Shown here: one piece after another, positions 22,599-32,974 of the stretch | Layout of the letters: every line of letters starts with the position of its first letter | Numbering within the stretch: the stretch's first letter is position 1 | Assembly: GCA_033064195.1 (NCBI GenBank) | Contig: JARBJD010000228.1 | Coordinates: forward strand, 57,048-121,047 | Direction of reading: 5' to 3' | DNA: 64,000 nt | Source of the DNA: Blattamonas nauphoetae | Lineage: Eukaryota; Preaxostyla; Oxymonadida | Made by a program: the position numbers and the translations under genes | Notes under the pieces: generated by a model | Told to the model about the DNA's origin: nothing | Database searches by the model: none | Seen by the model: the letters and a program-made list of their open reading frames with translations, nothing else

Positions 22599-23105
22599 CT
22601 ACAAGTTGACAATGTGAAAAGACATTGAAAACAAACTCCGAAGTTGCTCTGCTTTATCAAAGTCGAGAGGAGTCTGATGTGCTTTGTTTTCCATTGTGGA
22701 ATCAGCTCCTCGATGCAAGAGACTTTTACAGGTATCAATACTTCCAGTAAATGCGGCCCAATGAAGGGGGGTCCATCCAATGTCATCAGAATGATTAACA
22801 TTAGCTCCTTTCTCCAATAAAAACCTGAATTCAGCGAGAATGAGAAAATTGTTCGGTTCATTTGAAAAAGAGGAGAGTATAAATCAAAAAAAACCGATGA
22901 CAAACTCACAAATTGGTGTATGGCCCCAACTAGCGGCAATACTCAGTGCTGTTTTTCCGTATTCAAATGGTGTGTTCACAATAGTGGGGTCTTGTGCGAC
23001 AAGACCTTTCAGTCCTTCGAGGTCACCTGTGATACATGCAACACGAACCTTGACTGAGGTTGTGATACTTGACGAGCCAAACTTTTGAGATGAATCAGGA
23101 TTCAT
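22599..23105 (-). CDS. Small ankyrin-repeat protein
   Basis: Exons 23105-22906 and 22824-22599, joined across an 81-bp intron, give 141 aa. The intron is needed to complete the repeat: CEF is joined to LLEKGANVNHSDD. At least three ankyrin repeats are visible: VRVACITGDLEGLKGLVAQD, then GKTALSIAASWGHTPICEFL, then GWTPLHWAAFTGSIDTCKSL with HRGADSTMENKAHQTPLDF. There is no other domain, signal peptide or membrane span, so it is a cytosolic or nuclear binding adaptor of unknown partner. The same-strand membrane-protein gene lies 169 bp upstream. Confidence 0.85.
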
Positions 23106-23274
23106 GGATTCCTCCAGAACGAATGGGGTTTTGTGTTGAATGTTGAATGATGGGTCAGTTCAGAAGAATGCGTCCACAGGATTAAACATGAAAAAAGGAC
23201 AAGTACAAAATGAAAAAAATGAAATGAACGCTCGATAATGCGATGAGAGTGTAAATTAGCGGAAACAAGAATGA

Positions 23275-24085
23275 TCATTCACTGTGTTCTGCCACAGGCT
23301 CCTCTGTTGGTTCATCCTTTGGATCAAAAGCGCTTGAATCATTATGACCCATTTGACTTTGTCTGTTAATCTTTTCTTCGTTGGAATAGCGCTGGAAGAG
23401 CTCGAACGACAGGAACGATCCCATCACGATGCTGAAGGCCACAAAGAGGAAATTGAGGATTTCCATCACTCGCTCAAACTGAATGGTGTATTTGCTGATG
23501 AATGTGGAGATTAGGACGACGAAATGCACCCCGAGGTACGTGAGTTCGAGAACTGATTGAAAAATGGGAATGAGGTAAAAATTTGGAAGATACTTTGTCC
23601 AAAAAGGAGACGCTTCTTGTGTTTATTTACAGCAATCAGGCAAAGAAGAGAACCAATCGCTATATCAAATAATTGAGTGATGGGACAGAGTTCGAAATTG
23701 AGGAAGAAGATACCGAAGGCAACGAAGGCCAATAGGTCGACTGTGTGGACAAAACTTCCATAATGAGGAAATCCGATGACTACGATGAACCAAAAGATGA
23801 GTTTGAAAGCGCCTGTGAGAGAAGTTCGAGAAAAAGTGTGTCGACATGATAAATGATAAATATGCATGCCATAAATCATTGCTCCACATGTTTGGATAAA
23901 TTTCCCTCGTTTATACATTGTGCCTGCTTTTTCATAGTTTCTGAAGGCGAGGAAGTAGAAAACGATAGCGGTGATGTTGGCGAGACAAGAGACGATGAGA
24001 AAAATTGAGCTTGTCACTAGGCCTCCAACTAACTGGAAGAATAAGTGAAAAATGTGGCAAGTGATACTTGTCCAGCTGTTCCCAT
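23275..24085 (-). CDS. Multipass membrane protein, family not recognised
   Basis: Exons 24085-24068, 24032-23846, 23812-23612 and 23552-23275 give 227 aa. Introns are 35, 33 and 59 bp. The ATG at 24085 opens an 18-bp first exon (MGTAGQ) that fits the frame exactly; no other in-frame ATG precedes the first span. Hydrophobic helices follow: SIFLIVSCLANITAIVFYFL, a stretch around MIYGMHIYHLSCAFKLIFWF, VDLLAFVAFGIFFLNFEL, DIAIGSLLCLIAV, LTYLGVHFVVLISTF and ILNFLFVAFSIVMGSFLSF, making five to seven spans. The C-terminus is a short acidic tail (DPKDEPTEEPVAEHSE). No family could be named; a TLC-like or receptor-like fold cannot be excluded. The divergent SNARE gene starts 94 bp away. Confidence 0.75.
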
Positions 24086-24179
24086 GGAGTCAAGCTATCA
24101 AAAAACTTTTCCAATGGGAATCCAATCCACAACTTCTTAGCACACTGTTTATACTCACTTCAGGCTAGAGTTCGGAATA
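24086..24179. promoter_or_regulatory. Shared divergent promoter region, membrane protein / SNARE
   Basis: 94 bp between divergent start codons. Inferred from arrangement; no specific motif identified. Confidence 0.4.
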
Positions 24180-25199
24180 ATGGCCACACCTGAAGGGTTA
24201 ACCTCGACTTTTTCAGACATCGAAAGCAAGATCGACGCATTGCTCTCGTCAATCAATAAACGAAACACGGATATCGAAAATGGGACGCCCAGACAGCAAA
24301 CTATCCGTATTCACAATGAGAACAAGAAAAATCTCCAAGCCCTCGAAAGTATGACCACTAATCTAACAAATACACCTGATTCGGTGTCACTAATTCCGTC
24401 TCCTGCCTTTCTTCATATGATGGACAAATATATTGGAAAAATTGTTCTCCTCAACTCACACAATCATGATTCCGTTTCTTCTTCCCCCCTTAGAAACCTT
24501 CCAAAAAGCTCAGATGGACTATAGAGCCTGTGTTCTGGCATCCGAACTCACTCCTCTCCAGGCCCGCAATTTCTCCGGGCAGATGGAACAATTTGAACAA
24601 CAGATTAACGAAGCCAAACAAATCATTACAAAACATGATGGAAACGAGCCTATTGTTGGGTATTGTCGTTAATTCATTATTTCATCTGCATTGTCCGTTC
24701 TCCACCTTTTCAATCCATACAGAACCTCCGAAGTTCACGGTGAGACTGAACACACACGGCAAATGACAGACCAAGAAATGATTGAAAATGCTGATCGACA
24801 GATTGATCGTTTGCCTTTCTCTTTCCTTGGAGCATACCCATTCTCCCTCACAGGACAAAATGATCTCCTTGATGTTCATCACACCAAAATGCAAAGAAAC
24901 ATTCAGAAGGGCCAAGCTATTTCGGACACACTTGGTCTCGCCCTTTCTTCCCCATTCATCGATCTTTTGTTCTCTCTTGTCCCGTTTCTCCAATAGATCA
25001 ACAAGACAAACAGATTGATCGAGTGAACGAGAAAGCAGTAAAGGAAACAGATCGAACGAATGCGACGACGGCGAAAATGAAACGAATCTCAACAAAATCT
25101 GCTCTCGTTCTATACATCGTCCTGGTGGTGCTTATACTTGTGTTTATTATCCAAATGGCAACAAAGAATTTTGGGTTGGGATTCTGGGACAAGAAATAG
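24180..25199 (+). CDS. Q-SNARE, syntaxin-like tail-anchored protein
   Basis: Proposed exons 24180-24348, 24494-24659, 24723-24808, 24854-24934 and 24997-25199 give 234 aa. The last three introns (63, 45, 62 bp) are firm because each restores frame. The first (145 bp) is my best choice because it joins KNLQALE to KTFQKAQMDYRAC as one amphipathic helix. An N-terminal Habc-like coiled coil is followed by the SNARE helix, from MTDQEMIENADRQIDRQNDL through KGQAISDTLDQQDKQIDRV to a basic KMKRIS, then a C-terminal membrane anchor (ALVLYIVLVVLILVFIIQMA). The central layer residue appears to be Gln. The layout fits a Qb or Qc SNARE (NPSN, Vti1 or SYP7 type); subclass unresolved. It would drive fusion on an endomembrane compartment. 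Confidence 0.8.
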
Positions 25200-25523
25200 G
25201 ATCGATCGACTTTTTCTTCATTCCTGGTGGCATATCAAATTATTTATTCGTTCCATCTTGTGTAACGTTGTTCTGTTTTATTCTCGTTTGATCATTATTT
25301 GTTTTACTCTCCTATTTTTGGTGATATGTGTGTTGTCACACTGATTCATCATTTTTGTCACCAAAACCTATTCGGTGTCATGTTTTCAATCATTTTCTGA
25401 ATTTTTGGGCTGACTGTTACCCGATTTGAGAATATATTCCTGACCATTGCATCAAGCGTGTCGGAGTAATTCGGATCTCGCCCATGACTCCTCCTTTGAT
25501 CCACTCAATCTCGCGTTCACAGA
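25200..25523. other. Intergenic, SNARE to cytidine deaminase
   Basis: 324 bp between same-strand genes, AT-rich. It should contain the SNARE 3' end and the promoter of the deaminase gene. No open frame of interest. Confidence 0.6.
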
Positions 25524-26873
25524 ATGTCAAAGGTTGATCCAGAATCAATTCGTGCTCTTCTCCCTGAGAATCAGCGTGCTCAGCCCCCATTTTTCTTTCC
25601 CGCCGAACAAATCCAGAAATTTGTCAAAGACCTTAAATGCACAGTTCAAGACCTTGGAAGGGCTCTTGCTCAAGTCTGCTTCTTCATCGGCATCACACAG
25701 CCTCTCTCCTCCCACTTTTGTCATTTTTAAGTTGATTGCTCCATTTGCTCTCGCTCCACTCTCAGAATTCCATGTCGGTGCTTGCACATTCGGTCAGACA
25801 GGGTACACCCTCCTCCTTCCCCTTTATTGTTTCTATTGTGTTTCATTGTCTTGTAGGAATGCATATCTCGGTGTTAACATGGAATTTACTGGCACAACTA
25901 TCAATCAGAATGTTCACGCTGAACAATGTGCGATTACCAACGCATGGTCTGTTCTGTAGTTCTCACCTGATATACTTTGATGCAGGCTTCGTGGTGAAAA
26001 ACAACTTGTTCGCATGTGCACGACTGAAAGTACGTTTTATTCACTTCTCACATCATCGTCTCGATATCAGCACCTTGTGGCCACTGTCGTCAATTTATGG
26101 CAGAATTGCCTGGATTTGATGAATTCGAAATCTGTGTCGTTGGAAAACCGACAAAACTGATTCAGGAATTCCTTCCAGAGGCCTTCAGACCAGTTGCTCT
26201 GAATATTGATTGGAAAAAGATAAATCCGTTCATTTCGACATTCAACAGTATCTATCTTGTGTTTCTCATCCCGTTAGACGCAACATTGGACTCTGATATC
26301 TCCTCACTTCCTGAAAACCAGAAGTCTCTTGTCAACAAGACTTTTGATGCTTTTAAGAAGGTATTCTCCCGAATTTTGATCTTAATTTCTGTTCATAGGC
26401 ATATTCACCATTTCAAATCTCTCAGACATCACCATCCGCTGCCGGAATCAGACTAAAGAATGGTGACGTCTTCAGTGCAGGGTACTTGGAGAACATTGCG
26501 TTCAATCCGTCGATGATGCCATTGAATGCCGCTCTTGTCGCAATGCTGACACAATCCCACAATCACGATTGGTCACAAATCGAATCTTGTGTTCTTTTGG
26601 AAGATCCGAAATCGAAGGTTCAACAGTCCTTATGTGCAAAGAGTTTTCTCTGCGCGCTCTCACAAAATGCCACGTATCACCGTTTTATTTCATATTTCTT
26701 CAGATTTTCGAGCTATCAAGTCTCTGTTGACCATAAACGGACGGAATGATTTTCTCATCGCTTCTATAAATTCATCGCATTTGACGAGCCTCACTTCATG
26801 TGGCAGATCAAATAGTTCGTTTTTCTGTCCTTTTGTTTTGAATACCATCATACGGTCGTGTTCTTTTCGGTGA
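25524..26873 (+). CDS. CDA: Cytidine deaminase, two-domain (E. coli Cdd-like) type
   Basis: Eight proposed exons: 25524-25673, 25732-25802, 25857-25946, 25986-26029, 26071-26247, 26278-26360, 26399-26642 and 26704-26873, about 342 aa. Introns are 30-61 bp. The catalytic domain shows LSEFHVGACTFGQTG, YLGVNMEFTG and NVHAEQCAITNAW (zinc His and the proton-shuttle Glu), then TPCGHCRQFMAEL (two zinc Cys). The second, non-catalytic domain follows with SPSAAGIRLKNGDVFSAGYL and ENIAFNPSMMPLNAAL, as in the dimeric bacterial/plant enzyme rather than the short tetrameric one. It converts (deoxy)cytidine to (deoxy)uridine for pyrimidine salvage. The 30-bp intron at 26248 is inferred. The C-terminal 50 residues after GRND are unlike the family, so the true stop may differ. 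Confidence 0.9.
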
Positions 26874-26917
26874 AAGTTGACACAAACTCTTTTTTGTGCT
26901 TTGATCAACTGTCGTCG

Positions 26918-29684
26918 ATGTCTCTTAAGAAACTCTTGACTAGCATAACAAAAACCGTCCAATCAGTTGCGTCTGAGCCCATTCGTGTTGGACAATACAA
27001 TCTTGAGAAGCGGAAAATGATTGGAGAAGGTCTCAATTTCATCTGTTCTCTATCTTCATCAATCAGGTGGATATTCGACTGTTTTCCTGGCGGTTGATCC
27101 CACATCACGTATGCAATGCCTTATTCTCATTTCTGCCACTTTTTACCAAATAATTCATCTTCTCTCAAAACCTCAATGATGAATAGAAAAGGAATATGCG
27201 CTGAAGAGAATGGTTGCGTCGTCACAGGAAAATATCAGAGATATCGAGAACGAAATCAACTTTATGGTATTCTTTCAATCCATTTGCACTTCGTATTCCA
27301 CTGTCTTTACAGAAAAACCTGCGCCACGAGAACATCGTTCAACTCATTCACACCGAAACTAACCAGCTTGCTGACCGGAAACGGGAATATCTTCTTCTTC
27401 AAGAATTCTGTCCCTCCACATTGATGTCCGAAATGAACAGTGTTGCGACAACAACACGCCTCACAGAAATCCAGATTGATATGGTGTTTGAACAGATCTT
27501 AAACGGAATTATTTATATGCACATGCAATCTCCACCTATATTCCATCGAGATATCAAAATCGAAAACATCTTCCACTCTGCTGACGGGAAATACAAAATC
27601 GGAGATTTTGGTTCAGCCACAACCGCACTTATCGACCCATCGAGCCTCAGCAGCGCAGCAATTGTCGCTCTCGAAGAGGACATCACTAAGAAAACCACAC
27701 CATGCTATCGTTCGCCGGAAATGGTTGATCTTTACAGGAAACAAACAATTGGAACCAAGGCCGACATATGGGCTTTAGGCTGCATTCTCTACACTATGTG
27801 CTTCTACGAGAATCCGTTCGAAAATGGCGGAGATTTGGCTATTCTCAACGTCTCTTATAACTACCCGACGCCTGAGCAGTTCGAGTCTGAGGAATACCAA
27901 CGCTTGCAAGGAAAAGGCGCTCCTAGACCATATTTCACGAAAGAACTCCTTGGATTAATCGACTTTATGTTGGAACCATCCCCAGATAAGCGACCAGATG
28001 CCCTCCAGGTCATGGTGAAGTATTGCGAAATGATGGGAAAGGAATACCCTTCGAATCTCCCTGTTTGTCCTCTCCTTCCCCTTATTATCCTCATATCTCC
28101 CCACTCCATCCCAAATAGTACCCAAATCCCCCTTCTGCCCCTTCGATCCAACCTCGATCCCTCAAAATCTTCGACGCGAAAGCGAAACCAAAAGCGAAAC
28201 AAAGAGCCCGTCCAAAACCACTCAAAGAGCTCACCATTGCCGATCTGGAGCGAATCGCTAAAAAGCACTCACGAGACGAAGATGAAGACGACTTCGACGA
28301 ATCGAAACCTCTTCGCTTTTCCGATCAGCCAAGCAAGGTCTCGACAGACACGTGGCAAGCACCACAAAAGCAGCCTTCAGCTTATGTTCAGCAGAAACCA
28401 CCGCAAACGAGAGTACAACAACAGCCACCAACACACACGATGAGTCAGGAGGATTTCTTCAGTGGGACCACACAGATGCCCGTCTCATCCTTTGATAGTT
28501 CTTTTTCTCAACAGCAGACATCTCTGGTGACGTCGGGGTCGTTTTTTGATGGATTTGATAATGACACGACAAATCAGAACGAAATAAGTGGATTCACGCC
28601 AATGGATGGATACCAATCAGTTGGAGGAGCTGGAGGGCAGTCTCAAACACAACAACAACCCGAAACATTCGAAGGATTCCAGCGAATCGACCAGCAGACA
28701 GTCGATGGCTTCGACGAACCAGAAAGCTTCTTTTCGGCAGATGCAATGGGCTTACTGATGGGATCAGGTGGGCAAAGTGATTTTAGCAACGTCACACCAC
28801 AACAGACTTCACAACCTCAACCACAGCCTGTTCAAACTACGCCAGCCCAACCAATCCAGCCACCACCACAACAACCACAACAGAAGCAAACATCCACAGA
28901 TTTCTCTTCCTTCTTTTCGACAACCGAATCTCAGCCACAGAATCAGTCGGAGAACGTGTTTGACTCGTTTTTCAGTCAGCCATCGTCAAACACGACACAA
29001 CAAGCACAAACACAGCCAAAAAGCCAATCGTCGGATTTTGACTCCTTTTTCTCTTCCCAACCAGCCCAACAATCATCTCCAACACCATCAAATGTTGTCA
29101 CATTCGATCAACCTCCTCCTGCTCGCCCACAACCCGTTTCATCTCCCTCCCGCCAGTTCGCTCCACCTCCGCCTCAGCAACAGGCACAACAGCAGCACAA
29201 TATTGTTCAATCAACCCCACAACCCTTCCAACAATCACCACCTCCCCAACAGCACCAACAATTCCAATCCCACCCACCCGCAGCTGCCCAAGCCCCACAA
29301 ACAGATTCCTCACCCTTCCCTCCCTTCGTCGCTTTCACACAACCACCGCAAGACACCTCATCAGCCGACGCTATCAGCATGATGTACTCCTCAAATAAGC
29401 CGTCTTCCAACGCTACATCTCTCACAAGCTCGCTCTCGCCGGCAGAAATGAACGCAATGTTTGGGTCTGGACAGCAATCCCAGCCACAATCTCAGCTTGG
29501 ACAGGTGCAGCATCAGCAACAACCTTCGGATGTGGATGTGTTGTCGTCGTTCTTTGTTAGCCAGCCGCAGCAGGGAATGATGTCCAGCAATAACGGGATG
29601 CAGTTTAGTCAGCCTGGAATGGCTGCACAGGGTCAGCAACAAGCTCCCGGACCAAACAATGAATTGTTCCAATTCTTCCAGTAA
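26918..29684 (+). CDS. NAK-family Ser/Thr kinase (AAK1/GAK-like) with long Gln-rich tail
   Basis: Exons 26918-27029, 27067-27108, 27187-27266, 27313-28062 and 28119-29684 give 849 aa. Introns are 37, 78, 46 and 56 bp. The kinase domain (about 25-325) has GEGGYSTVFLAV (Gly loop), EYALKRM (catalytic Lys), FHRDIKIENIF (HRD), IGDFGSA (DFG), then the NAK hallmarks KKTTPCYRSPEMVDLY and TKADIWALGCILYTMCF. After a basic linker and an acidic ELTIADLERIAKKHSRDEDE stretch, residues 400-849 are rich in Gln, Pro and Ser. They repeat Phe-Asp motifs (VFDSFFSQ, DFDSFFSSQ, TDFSSFF, FDSSFS) resembling adaptor- and clathrin-binding peptides of AAK1. A role in phosphorylating endocytic adaptors is likely. The tail is fused to the kinase only by the 56-bp intron at 28063. 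Confidence 0.88.
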
Positions 29685-29818
29685 TCTGTCGATCGAGTCT
29701 TTTTTGTCACCTCACTTCGTTGGTTTATCATACCTCTCATTTTGTATACTTCATCTCTGTATTTTACGTTTTGTCCAAATGATCAGGCCCTCATCGAAGC
29801 CATCTCGATCTCCTTTTC

Positions 29819-30408
29819 ATGACTGAAGCACAACCAGCGCCAGAATCTCAACAACCAGAATCATCAAAGACAGAACAGGCCAAAGGTTAGTAATTTTGCC
29901 CTAATCATTGCTTCATCAACCGTCAGCTCCCTACACATGGACACAAACTCTCACAGAGCTGTCACTGGAATTCCTTGTCCCAAAAGGAACTCCCCCAAAG
30001 ATGATGGATATCCGTTTCACTGCAACTCATTTATATGTTGGTGTGAAAGGGCAACCACCGATCCTCGATTCGGACTTAACCAGCGACATTGTTGCATCAG
30101 ATTCGGAATGGCAATTGGAGGGCCGAGAACATTTGACTATTATGCTTGTCAAGGGAAGCAACAAGAGCTGGTGGGCTAGTCCTTGTGTTGGTTTCGAGGA
30201 AATCGATGTAACAAAAATCGAACCACCAACCTCCAAACTCAGCGATCTCGACGGAGAAACTCGCGCCTTAGTTGAAAAAATGATGTACGATCAGGAAATG
30301 AAAAAAAGAGGTCTTCCAACAAGCGAGGAAAAGCAAAAACAGGATATGATGAAAAAGTTCATGGCACAGCATCCAGAAATGGATTTCTCGCAAACTAAAT
30401 TCGGCTAA
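29819..30408 (+). CDS. NUDC: NudC/CS-domain co-chaperone-like protein
   Basis: Exons 29819-29885 and 29927-30408 (41-bp intron) give 182 aa. A short Glu/Gln-rich start leads into a CS (p23-like) domain from APYTWTQTLTELSLEFLVPK through MMDIRFTATHLYVGVKGQPP to HLTIMLVKGSNKSWW. The C-terminal part (ETRALVEKMMYDQEMKKRGL, then EEKQKQDMMKKFMAQHPEMD and FSQTKFG) is the conserved NudC tail. NudC proteins act with Hsp90 and the dynein/Lis1 system in folding and transport. The length is shorter than animal NudC (about 330 aa) because the N-terminal coiled coil is missing, as in other protists. Confidence 0.92.
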
Positions 30409-30725
30409 GCAATGTCCTGTCCTCTCCCTATCTTTTTTTCAAGATTTTACTTCTCTAATAACCATTCGTGGCCTCATCTTTGAGTCTGGAGATTCAGCCC
30501 TCAAGACTTTCTTTACTTAATGATCCCCTTTTGTTAGAAACGAGAAAATCACTGGACTGTGCTTTTATCTGTGATTTGACTCATTCAGGTCTGATATTGG
30601 CTGGAGACAGGGATTGTATCGTTGACACAATGATTGATGGATTCTCCTTCAGATCTGGAACATTTGCCTTTGATTCACATTGCTTTTGCGAGCATTTGAA
30701 TGTGTTGATAGATAAAAGAAGACAA
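30409..30725. other. Convergent intergenic region
   Basis: 317 bp between the convergent stops of the NudC and NAXD genes. The plus frame 30468-30764 crosses into the NAXD gene and shows no domain. Confidence 0.55.
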
Positions 30726-31855
30726 TCAGACGAGAGCAGTGGCATGAAGGGCAATATCGGATGAGGTGTCAACAGAAGGCCCGAGAAACGGAATGATATC
30801 AGAAGCGACTAAGCTTCTTCCTTTCAACAGGCAAGCTTGCTTAGCCGCTTTCCTGACGATATGGCACGCTGCTGCAGCAGCAAAAAGAGATGGTCTGAGA
30901 AAAGTGAATGAATGATTGAGGAACCTTTCTCGTAGTTGTTCGTGTTGAGATGTTGCAGCTGCTTTGAGAGCCCAGTGGAAGAATATTCCCGTGACGCCTG
31001 TGAGTAGATCTCCTTGTCCTCCACATCTCTTTTGTGATCCCTCCTCAGTTACTCGAATTTCATCTATGAGATAAAGGAGACGATAAGACACACATTTTCC
31101 ATCACATATGATATCAACTGCACCTTTCTTCAGGATGGTTGGGCCTTCTAGGAAAATCGCGAATTTTCTGAGGACCTCTTCATCATTCTCAACATCAGGG
31201 TAGAAATGAGCTTTTCTAGATCAAGTATTGAGATCACAATAAATCCCAAACATTTTGCGGAATTCGTTGTAGTTTGGTGTGAGGATGCAATTCTGATATC
31301 CGCGTACGATCGAAGGATTATCGATTACCAATTGGATTCCATCCTGTCAAAGAGAACATGATTTTAAACAAGGTGATACCGCGTCAATGACAAATGGCTT
31401 CCCTAATTCTCGCAAATTGCGAATTGTGAGGAGGACTGTCTCCCTGACGAGCAAATCTGTTCCTAATCCAGAACCAAGTGTGGCAACATGGACACGTGGA
31501 AGCCATTCCTTGATTTTATCAGCTTGACTAACGTTTTAACAACAGGATAAGAGAGAAAACAAGTTAAAACTCTGATGGGATTCCTTTCCCGTTTTCTGGG
31601 AGAATCGGGTGAACAATCAATTCAGGTGAATATGTTTTGATTGGAAGACAAGCAGCTTCAGTGCACATCACATGAGCAATATCACCGCCCTGTTTATCGT
31701 CGAAAGAATGTTGAGTGAGAACAAACGACTCGTAGAGCAGAAATTGCTGAAAAGTATGGAGCACCAGTGTATTGAATGCATCCACCGATAACAGCTAAGC
31801 GTCCACCATCACCTTTTTTTGATGAAATCGTTGGGATGAGTGTTGCGAGATTCAT
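30726..31855 (-). CDS. NAXD: ATP/ADP-dependent NAD(P)HX dehydratase (ribokinase fold)
   Basis: Seven exons on the minus strand: 31855-31730, 31689-31571, 31527-31380, 31343-31238, 31210-31094, 31063-30925 and 30894-30726. They give 307 aa with every junction in frame. Introns are 40, 43, 36, 27, 30 and 30 bp. Motifs in order: [20 protein letters not shown], then [20 protein letters not shown], then [58 protein letters not shown] and the signature [14 protein letters not shown] with the catalytic Asp. The enzyme rehydrates nothing but removes water from damaged NADHX/NADPHX, restoring the cofactor together with an epimerase. No targeting peptide is evident, so a cytosolic location is likely. 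It is one of the most intron-dense genes here. Confidence 0.93.
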
Positions 31856-32035
31856 TCAGAAAAGTGTGGGAAACGAGTCATGATCGAATGTCGATCACTT
31901 TTTGTTTCGAGAAACATGAACTCAGGTTCAATTGTGGTGAATAGTCGAAAACGAGCAAACAATGGTTGATGAGCATTTCAGAAGAAAACTTTTCGTGAAA
32001 TGAGTCCGAAAAAAAGATGGAAAGATTCAAAATAT

Positions 32036-32948
32036 TCACTTAAGAAATCGTTTCAAGAATTTTCTGTGGAAATCATTCCGAACAGTATCATTTATGAATC
32101 GTTTCTTTTCCTTTTCCTCTCCTGCGGCCTGATTTCTGAAAACAACGTCTTCATTCCATCTATGGGAGACATCAGAAGAAATAAACACTCAAACCGAGGC
32201 CTTGCATTGAATGATTGAGCTGACTCAGCTGTAAATGAACTGAATAGCCCCGGAGTGACCGTTAAGTTGCCACGAGCGTCAGTGTCCTGGAAAACATGTA
32301 AGAAGAGGAGAAACTCAAACCAAAACACGTTGCGATTCATCCTTCTCTCGTTTGATCCGTTCGAGCTCAGCTAAAAGGAGTGCTTCATCAAAATCATCTG
32401 ATGAACTTGAGTCAGAGTCGCTGTCAGAATCTGATGAAGAATCATTGTTTATCTCATCACCTTCAAGTTTAACCGTTGTATCAGTCACTTGTTTATGTGT
32501 TTTATTATGTTTTCGCCTGGAGAATGAGGAAAGAGTATTCGAGCAAATTTGAACACTTGAAAGAACAGACTGTGCTTTTTGAACGTGAACAGGGATCTCA
32601 TCCGCATCATCAAATTCTTTGAAAAATAAGAAAGAAATGTCAGTATTAGCTGAAATTCAGACCTTTAGTTGATTCCGTCCGCTTTTGTTTTTCGATTGTT
32701 TCTGTGACAGCGTTAGTGTTTAGTGCATCAGCTGCCTGAAGAATCTCTTCAGCAGTCACAGTTTCATCAATTTGCCTTGGGATTTGTGTGATTCGTTCGG
32801 TACTCTCAGATGGGGTTGGCAATGAATCAGGTCTTCTGTATTTCAGTTGTTTGTGACCAGGAAGATCTCGAACAGAAATTTGTCGCGAAGCAACTGGAAA
32901 TGTGAAAGCTTTTCCAACTCTGAGTCGGAATGTGGCCTTCCCTGACAT
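32036..32948 (-). CDS. CWC15: Spliceosome-associated protein CWC15
   Basis: Exons 32948-32663, 32616-32327, 32286-32189 and 32159-32036 give 265 aa. Introns are 46, 40 and 29 bp. Family features appear in order: a short basic start (MSGKATFRLRVGKAF), the SVRDLPGHKQLKYRRP motif, a Ser/Asp-rich acidic centre, ALLLAELERIKREKDE, and the conserved C-terminus WNEDVVFRNQAAGEEKEKK then RFINDTVRNDFHRKFLKRF. CWC15 joins the Prp19/NTC-related complex in the activated spliceosome. The centre carries about 45 extra residues relative to usual homologues. The start ATG lies only 26 bp from the divergent PIG-V start. Confidence 0.93.
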
Positions 32949-32974
32949 TTTGATCGCACCAGGATTTTTTCTTG
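32949..32974. promoter_or_regulatory. 26-bp gap between divergent start codons (CWC15 / PIG-V)
   Basis: The two ATGs are separated by 26 bp. Transcripts from both genes must start within this gap or inside the partner's coding region, so leaders are near zero length or the transcripts overlap. Inferred from the arrangement. Confidence 0.5.

Noticed and set aside
24349-24513. Alternative splicing of SNARE exon 1 (donor 24444, acceptor 24513)
   Set aside because: It also keeps frame but inserts a Pro/Ser-rich run into the Habc helix. The donor at 24349 with acceptor 24493 gives a continuous helix and stronger splice signals.
26690-26962. A 90-codon minus-strand frame with protein-like composition between the deaminase and the kinase
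   Set aside because: It overlaps the kinase start and the last deaminase exon on the opposite strand and has no family or intron support. I treat it as an antisense shadow, though it leaves the deaminase C-terminus uncertain.
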